DNA from: Heloderma charlesbogerti
Taxonomy: Eukaryota > Chordata > Lepidosauria > Squamata > Helodermatidae
Direction of reading: 5' to 3'
Assembly (NCBI GenBank): GCA_026122225.1
Contig: JANEZZ010001485.1
Coordinates: forward strand, 1 to 64,000
DNA length: 64,000 nucleotides
Numbering within the stretch: the stretch's first letter is position 1; every line of letters begins with the position of its first letter. Of the stretch, positions 11,767 through 23,690 are shown piece after piece. The notes beneath the pieces were generated by a model. That model was not told the DNA's origin and ran no database searches. It was given only the letters and a program-made list of their open reading frames with translations. Both the position numbers and the translations under genes were made by a program.

Positions 11767-11866
11767 AAAGCCACCCAGTGAGCTTCCATGGCTGAGTGGG
11801 GACTAGAACCCAGATCTCCTGATGCCCAGTCCAACACTCTCACCACTACACCACACTGGCTCTCTA
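11767..11866 (-). repeat. tRNA-derived SINE fragment
   Basis: Reverse complement reads AGCCAGTGTGGTGTAGTGGT (A-box-like TGGTGTAGTGG), and about 30 bp later GGTTCTAGTCC (B box), then CCACTCAGCCATGGAAGC. This is the tRNA-related head of a common reptilian SINE. It abuts the CR1 tip. Confidence 0.75.
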
Positions 11867-12601
11867 CACCATGGATTGGCGAGGCAGGGGTGTGAACTTC
11901 TTCCTGTATTCCAAAGGCAGTTTTTCTGTGTGATTCTGAGAATATCACGTATTATTTTAATTATGACCATTATCATTGATGTTATGGTTTGAGGTGTTTA
12001 TGTGTATGTGTGTGTGTGTGTGGGGGGGGTGTCAAGGGGTTCCTGCTGCCTTCCAAGGGATATAATCAACATTATCATAATTAAGTACAAAGGGATGCCT
12101 ATACTTCCTCAAGAGCAGTCCAGTCCGTGCTTCTTACAAGTAGGCTTTGCATGATCTAGAGAGCTCCAGCTATTGGGTGGCACAAAAATAAAAAATAAAT
12201 AAACAATTAAGTAAGTCAGTCAGTCAGTAAGTAAATAAATCAATTTCTACCGTGGTGCTTCTGTGCAGGACTGCTCTGGTGGATGCTTTATGATGGATTT
12301 CTGGATGGTTTCAGATCAAAAGCATGCATGTTGGGAGGTTTAAAGAACATGCTCCTACATTCCAAAGGTTGCTTTTTCTATGTGGCTCTGAGAGTATCAC
12401 ATCTTATTTAATTATTAACAGGGTTACTATGGCTGTGTGGACTCTCTGCTCCCATTCATCATCTGAAAGTCACCTGATTCTCTGTGAAAGGAGAGTTATT
12501 GCTAGAACAGAAGAATGTGTATGCAAAGGAGCACTTTTGTGTGGTTATGTGATCCCCACCCCCGCATGTTTTGTGCCTCAGTGTTCTACTTCTGCGATAT
12601 G

Positions 12602-13303
12602 TAGGGATGTCAAATTCCGCCATGGATCTTGGCCTGCCACCTCCCCGCCCCCCTGCGGATCACCTCCGGGATGAGACTCACCTGGGGTGGATCTTCCGGG
12701 CGGTGGCGGGTCTGCCGGCGGCGGTGGCCAGGCTTCCGAACGGCTGCTGCCGCCGCCATTTCCAGGCTTATGTAAAAAAAGAAAAGAAGAAAAGATGTGA
12801 TAGCCTACGTAAAGATTTACATAGCCTATCATGGCTAGGTTTTTTAAAAAAAGACGCAATAGGCTACGTAAATCTTCACGTAGCCTATCATGGTTGGATG
12901 GGTAAAAAAACCCCCAAACCCGCGTATGCAAATGGCAGCGGCTACTGCCGCCGCCATTTGCATTCCTTCTTTTTACCGTCTTAATCTATGTAAATATTTA
13001 TGTAGACTATGACGGCAAAAATAAAGGGGAACACAAATAGCGTAGCGGGCACTATTTGCGTCCCCTTTTGATTCGCCATTTTAGCCTACGTAAAGATTTA
13101 CGTAGGCTAAAACGGAGAATCAAAAAGGGAGGCAAATAGTGCCTGCTACGCTATTTGCATTCCCCTTTATTTTTGCCGTCATAGTCTACGTAAATATTTA
13201 CGTAGATTAAGATGGCCAAAAAGAAGGAACGCAAATGGCAGTGGCAGTAGCCGCCGCCATGTGCATACGTGGGTTTTTGGGGGTTTTTTACCCAGAGCCC
13301 TCC
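12602..13303 (-). mobile_element. hAT-like palindromic element, copy 5, right end lost
   Basis: An inverted B end at the left (TAGGGATGTCAAATTCC) follows GCGATATG. It holds CTCACCTGGG (an inverted CCCAGGTGAG donor motif) at about 12678, hairpins about 12796-12832 and 12854-12892, and a 350-bp central palindrome. The similarity to copy 8 ends abruptly at CCCTCCGTGG (about 13303), so the right terminus and any target duplication are missing. Confidence 0.8.
12921..13270. repeat. 350-bp nested palindrome in copy 5
   Basis: The arms are symmetric about TTAGCCTACGTAAAGATTTA (centre about 13095). Going outward on each side: CAAATAGCG blocks, TAGTCTACGTAAATATTTA-type palindromes, and CAAATGGC-G ends. 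It is the longest central palindrome in the window and contains seven smaller ones. Confidence 0.85.
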
Positions 13304-13389
13304 GTGGCATCTACTAATCCCCCTTGTCGCCACCTCTCATAAGCCCTTGGCTGTGCCTCTGCTGACCTGCCCTCTGTCCCACCATTCAG

Positions 13390-13880
13390 ACTGGCTATCA
13401 GCCTCCACTGTATGATAGTGGCGTTTAAAATTATGGATGGTTAGAGAAAGTGGATAGGGAGACATCATTCTTCCTTTCTCATAATACTAGAACCCGGGGC
13501 CATCCCATGAAGCTGCTTGGTGGGGGATTCAGGACAGGTAAAAGGAAATCCTTCTTCACACGGTGTGTAGTTAAATTATGGAATTGGCTGCCACAAGACG
13601 TAGTGATGGCCACTAATTTGGATGACTTTAAGGGGCATTGGACAGGTTCATGGAGGAGGAGGGTATCACGCGCTACTAGTCATGATGGCTATAGCTGTGT
13701 CCAGTATCAGAAGCAGTCTGCCTAGGTACACCAGTTGCTGGGGAACATGGGCAGGAGGGTGCTGTTGCACTCATGTCCTGCTTGTGAGTTCCTCGTGGGC
13801 ATCTGGTTGGCCACTGTGTGAACTGAATTCTAGACCCTTGGTCTTATCCATCATGGTTCTTCTTACATTCCTATTAGAGA
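13390..13880 (+). repeat. LINE 3'-end-like dispersed repeat (CR1/L2 type)
   Basis: Contains the landmarks CTTCTTCACACGGTGTGTAG, GTAGTGATGGCCAC and GAACATGGGCAGGAGGGTGC. Other copies are at 52540-52735 (+) and, inverted, at 21222-21682, 48925-49385 and 43330-43417. The first half translates to a short RT-C-terminal-like tail, but no intact frame is present. Family name uncertain. Confidence 0.65.
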
Positions 13881-13985
13881 TAGGATCTCAGTGTCCAGAA
13901 GCACTGTACCTCTGATTGCAAAGACACACAGAGAGAAGGACAGAGAGACAGACAGACAGAGTGGGTGGGGTGGTGTGGTGTGGTG

Positions 13986-14008
13986 GTGTGTGTGTGTGTG
14001 TGTGTGTA
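13986..14008. repeat. TG microsatellite
   Basis: Run of alternating GT within a G-rich tract, just before the inverted repeat at 14045. Confidence 0.8.
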
Positions 14009-14044
14009 CCTTGGGGAGACATTTTTTTAAAAAGAACCAAAGAA

Positions 14045-14470
14045 ATTCAATCATCAGAAAACCTGCTGGTTTAAAAGACCAGATGATAAGGCTATCTCAA
14101 GTTGGTCCAAACTTCATAAAGCCAGGAAACTGGAAGATAAGGCTGATGCCTTATCTGACGTGCCCCGTGATTAGTCATGATGTTGTGCAATGTCACAAAT
14201 TGTGCTTGCTTACAACTTACCCTCCATGCACCCACACTTTTCCTGGGTCTTTCAGTCCCAAATCTGCATGGGGAAGATGGAGTGTCTGGGTCCAGCAAAG
14301 ATGCTCTGTGTTGTCCTGGTCCTGTATTGCCTTATGAAGCATCTCAGCATTACTGTATTGCTCAGGCATCAGCCTTACCTTCCAGTTTCCTGGCTCTGTC
14401 GAGTTTGGACCAACATGAGATAGCTTTATCATCTGGTCTGTTAAACTGGCAGGTGTTTTGATGATTGAAT
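14045..14470. repeat. Foldback: 106-bp inverted repeats around a 214-bp spacer
   Basis: The left arm (14045-14150) starts ATTCAATCATCAGAAAACCT. The right arm (14365-14470) is its approximate reverse complement, ending GATGATTGAAT. Both arms contain GATGATAA-GCTATCTCA and the GGTCCAAACT block. The same structure precedes the LINE of the next unit (53341-53724). It could be a foldback MITE or the 5' part of the downstream LINE. Confidence 0.75.
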
Positions 14471-16331
14471 AGTATAATAGGCAAGGACCAGCTTGGGTGG
14501 AAAGCTGGCTGTTCAACTTTAGACCATTGTTGTGTGTTAGCTCACTTGGCAGAGAAACATCCCTCAGTTCCTGGTGGAAAGCTTTCCACTGCCATTATTG
14601 ATCTTAAGTCTGCCTTTGATTTGGTCTCAAGGGAATTGCGATGGTCTAAACTATATACAGGTTCTATGGACAGGCGCCTACTGTTCCTCCTTAGAAGCTT
14701 GTCTAATCAGGCTTCTAGTCAACTTAGATGTGGGCAGCAGCGACAAGTTTCTAATCCAATCCCTGTTATAAGGGATGAAAGACGGGGTTGTACTTTGGCC
14801 CCTTTTCTTTTCAATTTATTTTTAAATGATTTCGCCTCTTGTCTTTGCAGTGTTGATTCCCATGCTCTCAAGCTGTCCAAGGCTAAGATACCTCTAGTTC
14901 TCCATGCTGATGATGCTATACTTCTGTCACTTCCCAGAACTGAGTTAAATCGCTTATTATCTGCATTGGTGATTTATTGCTCTGAGAACAGCTTGAGCAT
15001 CAATTACAGCAAGTCCAAAGTTTAAGTATTCTCAAAAGCCCGTAAACAATATAAATGGACTTTAAATCATTACAGCATCAAGCAAGTCTCCCATATAAAA
15101 TACCGAGGGATACAAATGCAGAGCACCGGATTCTGGACTGAGCAACATAGGCAGGCGATTGATTCAGCTAACCTTAGCCAGCAGCTGATCTCAAGATTTT
15201 TCTTTCTGCAAGGTGGTCAATTCATCCCCTCTGCAATTCAAATTTACAAAGGTAAGACTCTGGCCCAGCTCACTCATGGCATTCCTGTTTGGATGTCAGG
15301 ATTCTATTCCCAAAGGGAAAGAATCCAGTCTGTATTTGCTAGGAAGCTATTGGGCCTTCCTTCTGGTGTGGGGAACCCAGCAATCTATCTGGAAGTGGGT
15401 ATCCAATCAGCTGAATGCAAGCTATGGATTGATGCCTTCAAGGGTGGTTAAGTTTAGGCTTTCTAGTAGTTCCTGATAATCATCTCTCCTTACTGCTTTC
15501 GGATTCCTATGTTGCCTGCTGCATGAGAGCAACTGAGAAGAAACTACATAGGCTAGGCTTCTCTGCAGAAGTTGTGGGAAATGATGGGCTTGAGAAGGCC
15601 CAATTCCTTGTTGTTCAAAGATTAATCGATGTAGATCTACAGCATCTGAGAACTGCTGCAAATGAAGCTTGTTTTCCACTAGTTTATACTAAATATAATA
15701 ATTCTAAAAATTATGGAATCACTGCAATGCCACATCTGTACACATTAACCATTCCAAAGTACAGAAGAGCATCTGCTCTTGCCTGTTTTGCTGTGCTGCC
15801 ATCAGCACTATTAAATGGACGATTTAGTAAGTGTATCTGTAATTTAGTATCGGATTACTGGAGGAACAGAGTCAGTTGAACACATTTTCTTACATTGTAA
15901 CTTCTATAGGGAATGCAGAGAAAAGCTGATTTCCCCATGATTAACAGCCTTCTCGGGAAGCAGCTCCGCCACTTTGCTCTCAGTTTTTTCAAGGGATGTG
16001 ACTTCTTGTGTCATTGGAAGGGTTTCTCATGATTTCAGTGCAGGCCAGGAAAAACTGTTGCTATTTTCTTGAGAGAAGGAACATTGTATGTTGTTGTTGC
16101 ACCAGTTTTAATTGTGTTTTATATGTTTCATATTGATTTTGCTCATCTGTGACCCTAATACATTGTTGTTGGTTTTATTGTTGACTTTTACTGTTGTTTT
16201 TATTGTTTTTGTATTTTTTCACTTTTAATATTTTAATTGTGGTTATTTATTTTATTGTTGTAAGCCACCGGGGGGGGGGGCTCTGCCCCGAAAGGGGGCC
16301 AAGTAATTGTTTTTAAAAATAAATAAAATAA
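14471..16331 (+). mobile_element. Non-LTR retrotransposon RT region, clade unassigned, copy 1 (decayed)
   Basis: Encodes, over several broken frames, RT motifs: LAEKHPSVPGGKLSTAIIDL, SAFDLVSREL, then a degenerate HADDAILLS catalytic box (Tyr replaced by His), SINYSKSK, a thumb-like region and a C-terminal ESVEH...C zinc-knuckle-like end. Frames break near 15025, 15100, 15451 and 15840. The 3' end carries an AAAT-rich tail (about 16312-16331). It is clearly different from BovB and CR1. It is collinear with 53725-55428 plus 56816-56900. Confidence 0.8.
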
Positions 16332-16444
16332 TGCATGAATTCATCCATTCACTAATTTTATGGACATATTGTAACACTAAATACATCAAGAATTTGTGCC
16401 CCCCCAAGGTCCGTTGCATTTTGCCACAGCTCATCATGTCTTTA

Positions 16445-16781
16445 AAAAGGTAAAGGTGTCCCCAACCAGTCATGTCCGATTCTAGGGTGTGGCGCTCATC
16501 TCCATTTCTAAGCTGAAGAGCCAGCGCTGTCTGAAGACACTTCTGTGGTCATGTGGCCGGCATGACTGAACACCGAGGTGCACGGAACGCTGCTACCTTT
16601 CCCGCTGAGGCGGTCCCTATTTATCTACTTGCAATTTCTTGCTTTCGAACTGCTAGGTTGGCAGGAGCTGGGACTGAAGATGGGAGCTCACTCTGTCACG
16701 CGGCACTCCGGTCTCGAACTGCTGTCCTGCTGACCTTCCGGTCTGCAGTTCAGCATCTTAACCACTAAGCCACCGCGGCCC
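16445..16781 (-). mobile_element. Sauria-type tRNA SINE, full length
   Basis: 337 bp. The reverse complement starts GGCCGCGGTGGCTTAGTGGT (A box) and later reads AGTTCGAGACC (B box). The 3' part ends GACATGACTGGTTGGGGACA. A 13-bp target duplication CATCATGTCTTTA flanks it (16432-16444, 16782-16794). The paralogous position upstream of V2R-D (about 56980) has the unduplicated empty site, so this SINE inserted after the B/D duplication or was never in D. Presumably mobilised by BovB-type machinery. Confidence 0.9.
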
Positions 16782-16794
16782 CATCATGTCTTTA

Positions 16795-18029
16795 GTTACT
16801 CCTATATCCTGGACATATGGGAATCCAGATTTCAGGGTTGTATTCATGGAGAAGGATAGGTTGTTTTTCCCAGTAGTCTCTTTAAACTCCTTGAACTCCA
16901 GAATGGCACCTGCCAAGTGGTCCAGGGGTGAGCTAAACCACCCCAAGGTCGGCCAAAGAACTACATCAACTTCAATGCCCAGTATAAATATTGGAGTATA
17001 TTTATTCATGAACCAAGCAGAAATGAGTTCAGAAATGGTCAGTTGCTTTAAAACAATGAAATGAAGTGTGACATTAACTAGCAAATGTCAGTCAAAGTTT
17101 GTTGTGCTGCCGCTTTGCTGGATCATGAAAAAGAGAAATACAACGGTGAATGGTGCAAACATGTTTTCTGCAGATGGGCATCTGCCCATGGAGCCAGAGA
17201 GAGACAGAGAGTAAACAAGTTTGCAGAAGTGATTTATTTTTGCTCTACTATAATTATACAAATCATGGTTATTTATTCCACTTCTCACCAAAGCTTGAGG
17301 GATTTTGATGTCCAAAGATCACTTTTGAAAATGATGCAAGGAACCTCCAATCAAGAGCAATACTTGGTGACTCTTCACATCTGAACTTGAAACACTGGTG
17401 CATAAATAGCTCCTGAGCCTCTGAAAACCTGGGGGGGGGGAGATGCAGGGAAGGAAGGGCCTGTGACAGTGTGAGGTTTCATACCATCCCCTTCTAGGTT
17501 GGCCAAGCGTCCTACATTACAGAGGACAATCCTCCACTTTGTAGAGCTAGCAGAGGACAGTCCTGCATTTGAAAGTGCTCTCTCTCAGATGAGCTGTGCA
17601 GACCAAGACTGGTTTAAAAATAAAGAACCACAAGGATGGAGAGGATGCAGGGGCCTTGAAAGTCCCTAGCAGTTGAACCTGGACAGCTAACTGAGCAGGC
17701 ACTCAGGTCACCTAGTCCATCTCTCCACTATGGTGAGATGTCTTATATTTCCATTTAAACAATAGTTATTATTTCTGCATTTGCACCTATTCATACAAAA
17801 TTGTATATGCAAATGTTTTTGTCCTCTTTCTTTGGCAATCTGAAGCTGGCCCCTATGGCCCCTTCATTGCCGAGGCCACTCCAGACCACAGCTTCATTGC
17901 CTGTATGCGCTGAAGCAGGGAGAGAAGCTGGCTCTTAATTTCGTTCTTCCTCAGACCAGCCACAGGGTTTTGTGTCACTGTGTGCAGACACAGGGGAAAC
18001 GGAAGAGGACTGTAGCTGAACTTCCCAGC
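16795..18029 (+). promoter_or_regulatory. Upstream region of V2R-B, conserved with V2R-D
   Basis: It aligns along its length with 56985-58209, so it is the shared 5' flank and probable 5' UTR/promoter zone. An ATAAATAG TATA-like element (17402-17409; 57599-57606 in D) and an octamer ATGCAAAT (17807-17814; 57988-57995 in D) are conserved. Transcription start unknown; duplication alone would preserve much of this, so functional meaning is uncertain. Confidence 0.4.
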
Positions 18030-18238
18030 ATGCTGCTGCTGCTATTGCTTCTTCTCTTGCTCCATGTTCCATGTGGGATGCTGAAGACAAAATGCCCATT
18101 GAGTGGGATAAATGAAGAAAACAGGCCATTTAATTTTTACAGGCCAGGAGAGTACCTGATTGGTGGGATCACATCTACCACAAACACTGCATTCAAGCCA
18201 TTCGTTTTCTCAGAGCCTCCCTCTACACAATTTCCCTC
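18030..18238 (+). CDS. V2R-B exon 1 (signal peptide and N-terminus)
   Basis: 209 bp, ending in phase 2 at CCCTC/GTAAGT. It encodes [16 protein letters not shown] (hydrophobic signal peptide), then [20 protein letters not shown] and YLIGGITS, the usual V2R start of the mature domain. Near-identical to 58210-58418. Confidence 0.93.
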
Positions 18239-21200
18239 GTAAGTGATGATGTGCCCAACTCAGAATTCCTATTCTGCATATTTTCCTTTTTAGCAGAGGG
18301 GACACAGTGAATCTCTACTAGGTACATGACTATCAAGTCGGGATGTACGAAAGGTACTTACCTTTCGGGGATTATGCTGATGCTGCAGGGGGAGGAGCTC
18401 CGTTCCTCCCCCCCCCCGAATCATGGCCGGCCGGCTGTGCTCCGCAGCAATTCTGCGGAGTCGCCGGCCGGCTCCGCCAGCTGACATCCAGCCGCTGGCT
18501 AGCAGGGACGCAAATGGCTGCGGCCGTAGTCGCTGTTGTTTGCGTCCCTGCAGTCAGCCGTGATAGGCTATGTAAATCTTTATGTAGCCTATCATGGCTG
18601 ATTTAAAAAACAACAACAATGCGCATACGCAAATGGCGGCGGCCATGGCCTTCCTTATTTTGGCACATCTTAGTCTACGTAAACATTTACGTAGACTAAG
18701 ACGGTGAAAATAAGGGGAACGCTAATAGCATTCCCCTTATTTTCGCCGTCTTAGTCTATGTAAATGTTTACGTAGATTAAGACATGCCAAAATAAGGAAC
18801 GCAAATGGCGACGGCCATGGCCGCCGCCATTTGCGTACGTGCGTTTTTTGTTTTTGTTTTTAAGTCAGCCGTGATAGGCTAAGTAAAGATTAACATAGCC
18901 TATCATGGTGTTTTTTTAAAATCTAGCCATGATAGGCTACGTAAATCTTTACGTAGCCTATCACTTTTTTTTGTTTTGTTTTTTTGAACTTGGAAATGGC
19001 AGCGGCGGCAGCCGGTTGGAAGACTGGCTGCCACAGCCGCTGCCGCCGCCGAACCGCCGCCAGAGCCGCCGCTGGAGCTTCCGCCGCCAGGAAGATCTGC
19101 CCCAGGTAAGTCCCATCCCGGGGGGGTGGCGGGGAGGTGGTGGGCTATTCCGCTACCAATTTCGGGGGGCCAAATGTGCTGGCATTCGGCCTTCCCAAGA
19201 TCCATGGCGGAACATTCGTACATCCCTACTATTAAGTACATGACTACAAAGGGAGAGGGAGGGAGAGTGTAAACCGTTCCCTCTCTGTCATGCTCCTCAC
19301 GGAAATCACCCCCCCACCACACATGTATATGGTCCTCTTCATTGGCAGGAAAGTTCCCACTGATGTCAATGAGAGTGTAGTTCTTAGAGTAAAGTGCAGA
19401 GATTTCTATTGACTAGAAAGGCTGTTTTAATAAATGATGCATGAATGTGATACGCTTTCATGGACTAGAGAATGAAAATCTGAGGACATCTGCATTTGTT
19501 ACAGTGTGAAAGAAATGAGGTACTGGTCCATCCTGCCCTTCTTGTTTGCTATTCGTGAGATCAACCATAATCCGAGGCTCTTGCCCAATGTCACTCTGGG
19601 CTACAATATCAATGAGAACTATTTCAATGCAAGAATGACTTACGAAGCCATGGTAGACCTGCTCTCCATTGGGGAGCAGAGTGTTCCAAACTTCAGCTGT
19701 GGAAGACAAAATAACCTCCTGGCAGTTCTTGAAGGGGCCGACTCGGAGATCTCCACCAAGATTTCATCTATGCTGGACATCTACAAGATCCCACAGGTAT
19801 ATGAAAGGGTGTATGAGGGATGTGGGCTGAGTCTGCTTTGGCTTGGCCAGAGAAGCCCAGAAGGTGGCATTGGGCTGGGCATCACCAAGTAAGGCTGGAG
19901 AGAGGCAGTACTTTCAAAAGAATTGAGCATGGTGTGAGACAGGTTTTACTTTCCTTATTACTTTGGTCCTCCTGTCATCTCTGCACAAGGGAGTTTGAAA
20001 CATTACAAAGGATGCAGTGAATTGTCTGTGTTTGATAATGAGTTGAATCTAGATTGGGGGTGCTTCTAGGTGGAGGGCTCCCAATACTAGCACTCCAAAG
20101 TCACTCTGCAGCTATTTGGACTGGTGTTTGTTTATTTGTTTGTTTACTTAATGCATATCTATATGGTATGAAAACAGCAACAACAACAACAACAACAACA
20201 GGAGTTCATGAAACATGGGAGGGTTACGAAATGAAGACATCACCTGTTGCTCTTCCTAGAAAAATCATCATCTGGAAGCACCATAAGTCAGTCATACTGA
20301 AATGCCGCTGCAATCAATGGGACTTAAATCAGGGCTACACATTTCACCTTGATTTTAATGGGATGTAAGTCGGATTACTTTAGGCTGGATCCAACTGTGT
20401 GTGTGTTTTTTTATTGTAAAGTAAAAAAAAATAAAAATGGAATGCATGTACGCTCCGTGTCCAGAGAGAGAGCCCTCTATCAACCAGCATCAAACAGTCT
20501 CTCCAGAATTTATACAAAATATTCCTCAGAATTAAATTACCTTTGAGCCACTTCCATTCTATAATAAGCATAAAGAGTCTTGCACATCTGAAACAATTAC
20601 ATATTTATTACGGCATATGTTTTTGTGGACAAGAATCCACACCACATTTCTTTGTTATGTAATTTTTCTCCAATGAATAGACCCAGTGGAAAATCCCCCT
20701 CCCTCCTGTCCCTTCCTAGAAAGTAGCATCATTTTCCCCTTGCTGGGGAAAGATGGAGAACTGCTGCAGAGTAGAGGTGTGCAGTGCCCCCAGTGTGGGT
20801 GTGCACTGATGCCAATTCAGTGTTTGGCAACCGGCCCCATTCTGTTTGGACTGATTTGGAGCCAGTCTGCTTTGAATCATTGTCAAACCTGAGTCGTGGT
20901 TTGGAAATTGGAGGCTTCCTGCTCCCATCGACTCTCATGGATGATATCTGTAGGCATAGTAGCCCCTGAGGAGATGTTTATGCCCTTCAAGTGCCAGAAA
21001 ACTTCATCCAGGATTTTCCATGCTCTGTGTGTGCGTGTGCATGTAACTTTTGGTCTTCCTACCTTTCTAAGGTGAACTGCCAGGAAGTTGTTCATTACTT
21101 GGCGGATGTGAATGAAATTTGCCAGGACAGTGGCTGCTACAAAGGGGATTGAACCTGTCTGGGCTTTGTGCAAGAGTGGCATTGACATTTTGTGAGCATC

Positions 21201-23156
21201 CCTATGATATCCACCTATTATAAGAACGGAAGAGCCCTGCTTGACCAGACCAAAAGCCTGTCTAGTCCAGCAAAGGCCTTTCTAATCCAGGCCAACCATC
21301 TGCCTGTGGGGACCCTGCAAGAAGGATGTGAGCACAAGAACACCCTGCCGTCATGTTCCCAAGCGACATGTATACAGAGGCATCCTGTATCAATAGAGGA
21401 GGTCATAGATACCCACATGATGAGTAGCCATTGATAGGTTATCTGCCATGAATATGTTTAATCCCCTTTGAAGCCATCCAAGCAACTGACCATCTTGTGG
21501 TAGTGACATAAATAGTCTAAATATACACTGTGTGAAAATGTATTTCCTTTAATCTGTCCTGAATCTCCCAGCATTCAGCTTCATGGCATGGCCATGGATT
21601 CCAGTGAAATGGGACAATGTTTCTCCCTAGCCATTCCCTCCACATCATGTATAATTTTGTACACCTTTCACATCTCTCCCCATTTGTTGTTGTTCAGTCG
21701 TTCAGTCGTGTCCGACTATTCGTGACTGAAATGAGAAAACATGTATTATTATTTTTTTTAGTACACCCATCTCTTTCTCTCTTTCCTAGGTCAGCTATGG
21801 GTTTGTCAGTCAAGTTCCCAGGGACAGACTTGAGTTCCCCTGTTTTTATCGGATGGTCCCCAAACCAGAACCTCCTTACCTGGGGATTGTCCAACTGCTC
21901 CTGCATTTCAGATGGACTTGGATCGGTCTCCTGGCTCCTGACAATGACAATGGAGAAAGGTTCCTGAGCATGTTTCCACCTCTGCTCATAAGAAATGGAA
22001 TTTGTGAGGCCTTCTCTGCAAGCATGTCATTACTGGATTGGAGAAATAGGGAGTTCAACATAATTCCATACTTTATGGACACTCGGGTCAAGGTAGTTGT
22101 TTTTCCAGTGGAATCTCGGATCATCCTGATTGTCATAGCAATCATTCATAGAGCTGAACAGGTCACAAAATCAACTGTGGGGAAAGTTTTGATTGTGACA
22201 GCTCTGCAGGATGTCAGCATAAGCTTCTTGTACAGAATGGCCCATCTCCTGCACACCCATGTTTCCTTGTCCTTCTTAATCAAGAAAAACAGAAGGACAC
22301 ATTATGACAATTTTGACTCATTTCTCAATGCTATCAAGCAGTTTGGGGAGACAGTATTTCATTGTTCATATTCAAGGAATATGTTGTCTGTGAAAGCCTG
22401 GAAGAGTTGTACAGAAAACGAGAACTGGGAGCAATTGCCCCAGGATGTGATTGAAAAGATCCTGTCTCAAGACTCCTACAGTATTTACACTTCCATCCAT
22501 GCTGTGGCACAGACCTTACATGCTGCCACATCATCTCCACTGAACATGATAAGGATGGTGGGTGGAGAGAAGCTGGCACTTCAAAGGGTCCATTCATGGC
22601 AGGTATTCCTATTCCTTCACCTACATTTATCCCTCAACTTCCTTCAAAGAAACTCACAACAGTCCTGTACATTCATTAGGTTAAGCTATTGAGCTTCATA
22701 GTAAAACCATAGTGGAGATTTGAACGCAGCTGGGGGCAGGGATGTGCCTGTGGACATGCTGTGGTTTATCGGGGTGGTGTCAATGGGTGGTGTCGATGTG
22801 GTGTTGCAGTCTCTGAAGATATTTGTGTTGAGTCACTTCAACATTCATGCATGTTAGGACCCGCTTAGGGCTTCACGGCTGTTTCCAGTGGAGGCTGGTG
22901 GCTAATCTTATTAGGCAATGGGGGTGGGAGGACAGATCAGCATAGGTGGAGCCAACGGGTCACAGGAAGTAGGACACTGTTTGTATCCCCAACAGCTGGC
23001 AACCTAAACCACAAAAAGAAGAACAGAGGCACCTACATTTTAAGACTGTACATGCAAAATAAGGGGTGAGGAAATCACAGCCAGACGAAAGCACATTTGG
23101 ACCCATATTCTCTTGTTCCAGAAATAACTCACATTCTACATGGAATCATTAATGAG

Positions 23157-23190
<34 letters not shown>

Positions 23191-23657
23191 CAGACGATCA
23201 CCCCAAATGATGATGCTGGCATTGCAGATGATCATATTGTGTCAGAGCTGCACAGCCTCATCCAGCTTGACGCAATGATGAACCCAGCGGGGTGGTTGTC
23301 TGCACTAAGCTCTGGCCCAATACTGAACTCACATACAACATACAGAGTGGGGGGGGGAGAGAGAGAGAGACAGAGAGAGTCAATATTGTATAATAATGCA
23401 AAAGCATTTTTCAGTTCATAGTTTTGTGGAAATCGTCTTTCATGCTCTCCTAGAAGCAAAAGACATATCTCTTCCATGATAGAAATCTCAAACACAAATA
23501 CAAGGCTTTTCATTTGGTAACTAACAGCAGATAGAGAGATAAACAGACATCGATGCCCTCTCGTACATGCACACACTCAAGAAAGAAACATAAACTGACT
23601 CTCTGCCTCGTTCAGATGCAATGGCCAAGCAGGACACACGCACGCATGCACGCGCGC

Positions 23658-23690
<33 letters not shown>

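Larger units (their letters stand above)
10901..12601. other. Intergenic spacer between V2R-A and V2R-B
   Basis: No gene is seen. It contains a CR1 3' end and a tRNA-SINE fragment (listed separately), a TG/G run near 12004-12030, a TAAG/TCAG-type short tandem repeat near 12208-12240, and about 12324-12600, which resembles dispersed intronic sequence at about 41085-41390. Confidence 0.5.

Noticed and set aside
11767..11866. Possible tRNA gene on the minus strand
   Set aside because: A- and B-box-like words are present, but no cloverleaf acceptor stem forms and the downstream body is SINE-like.
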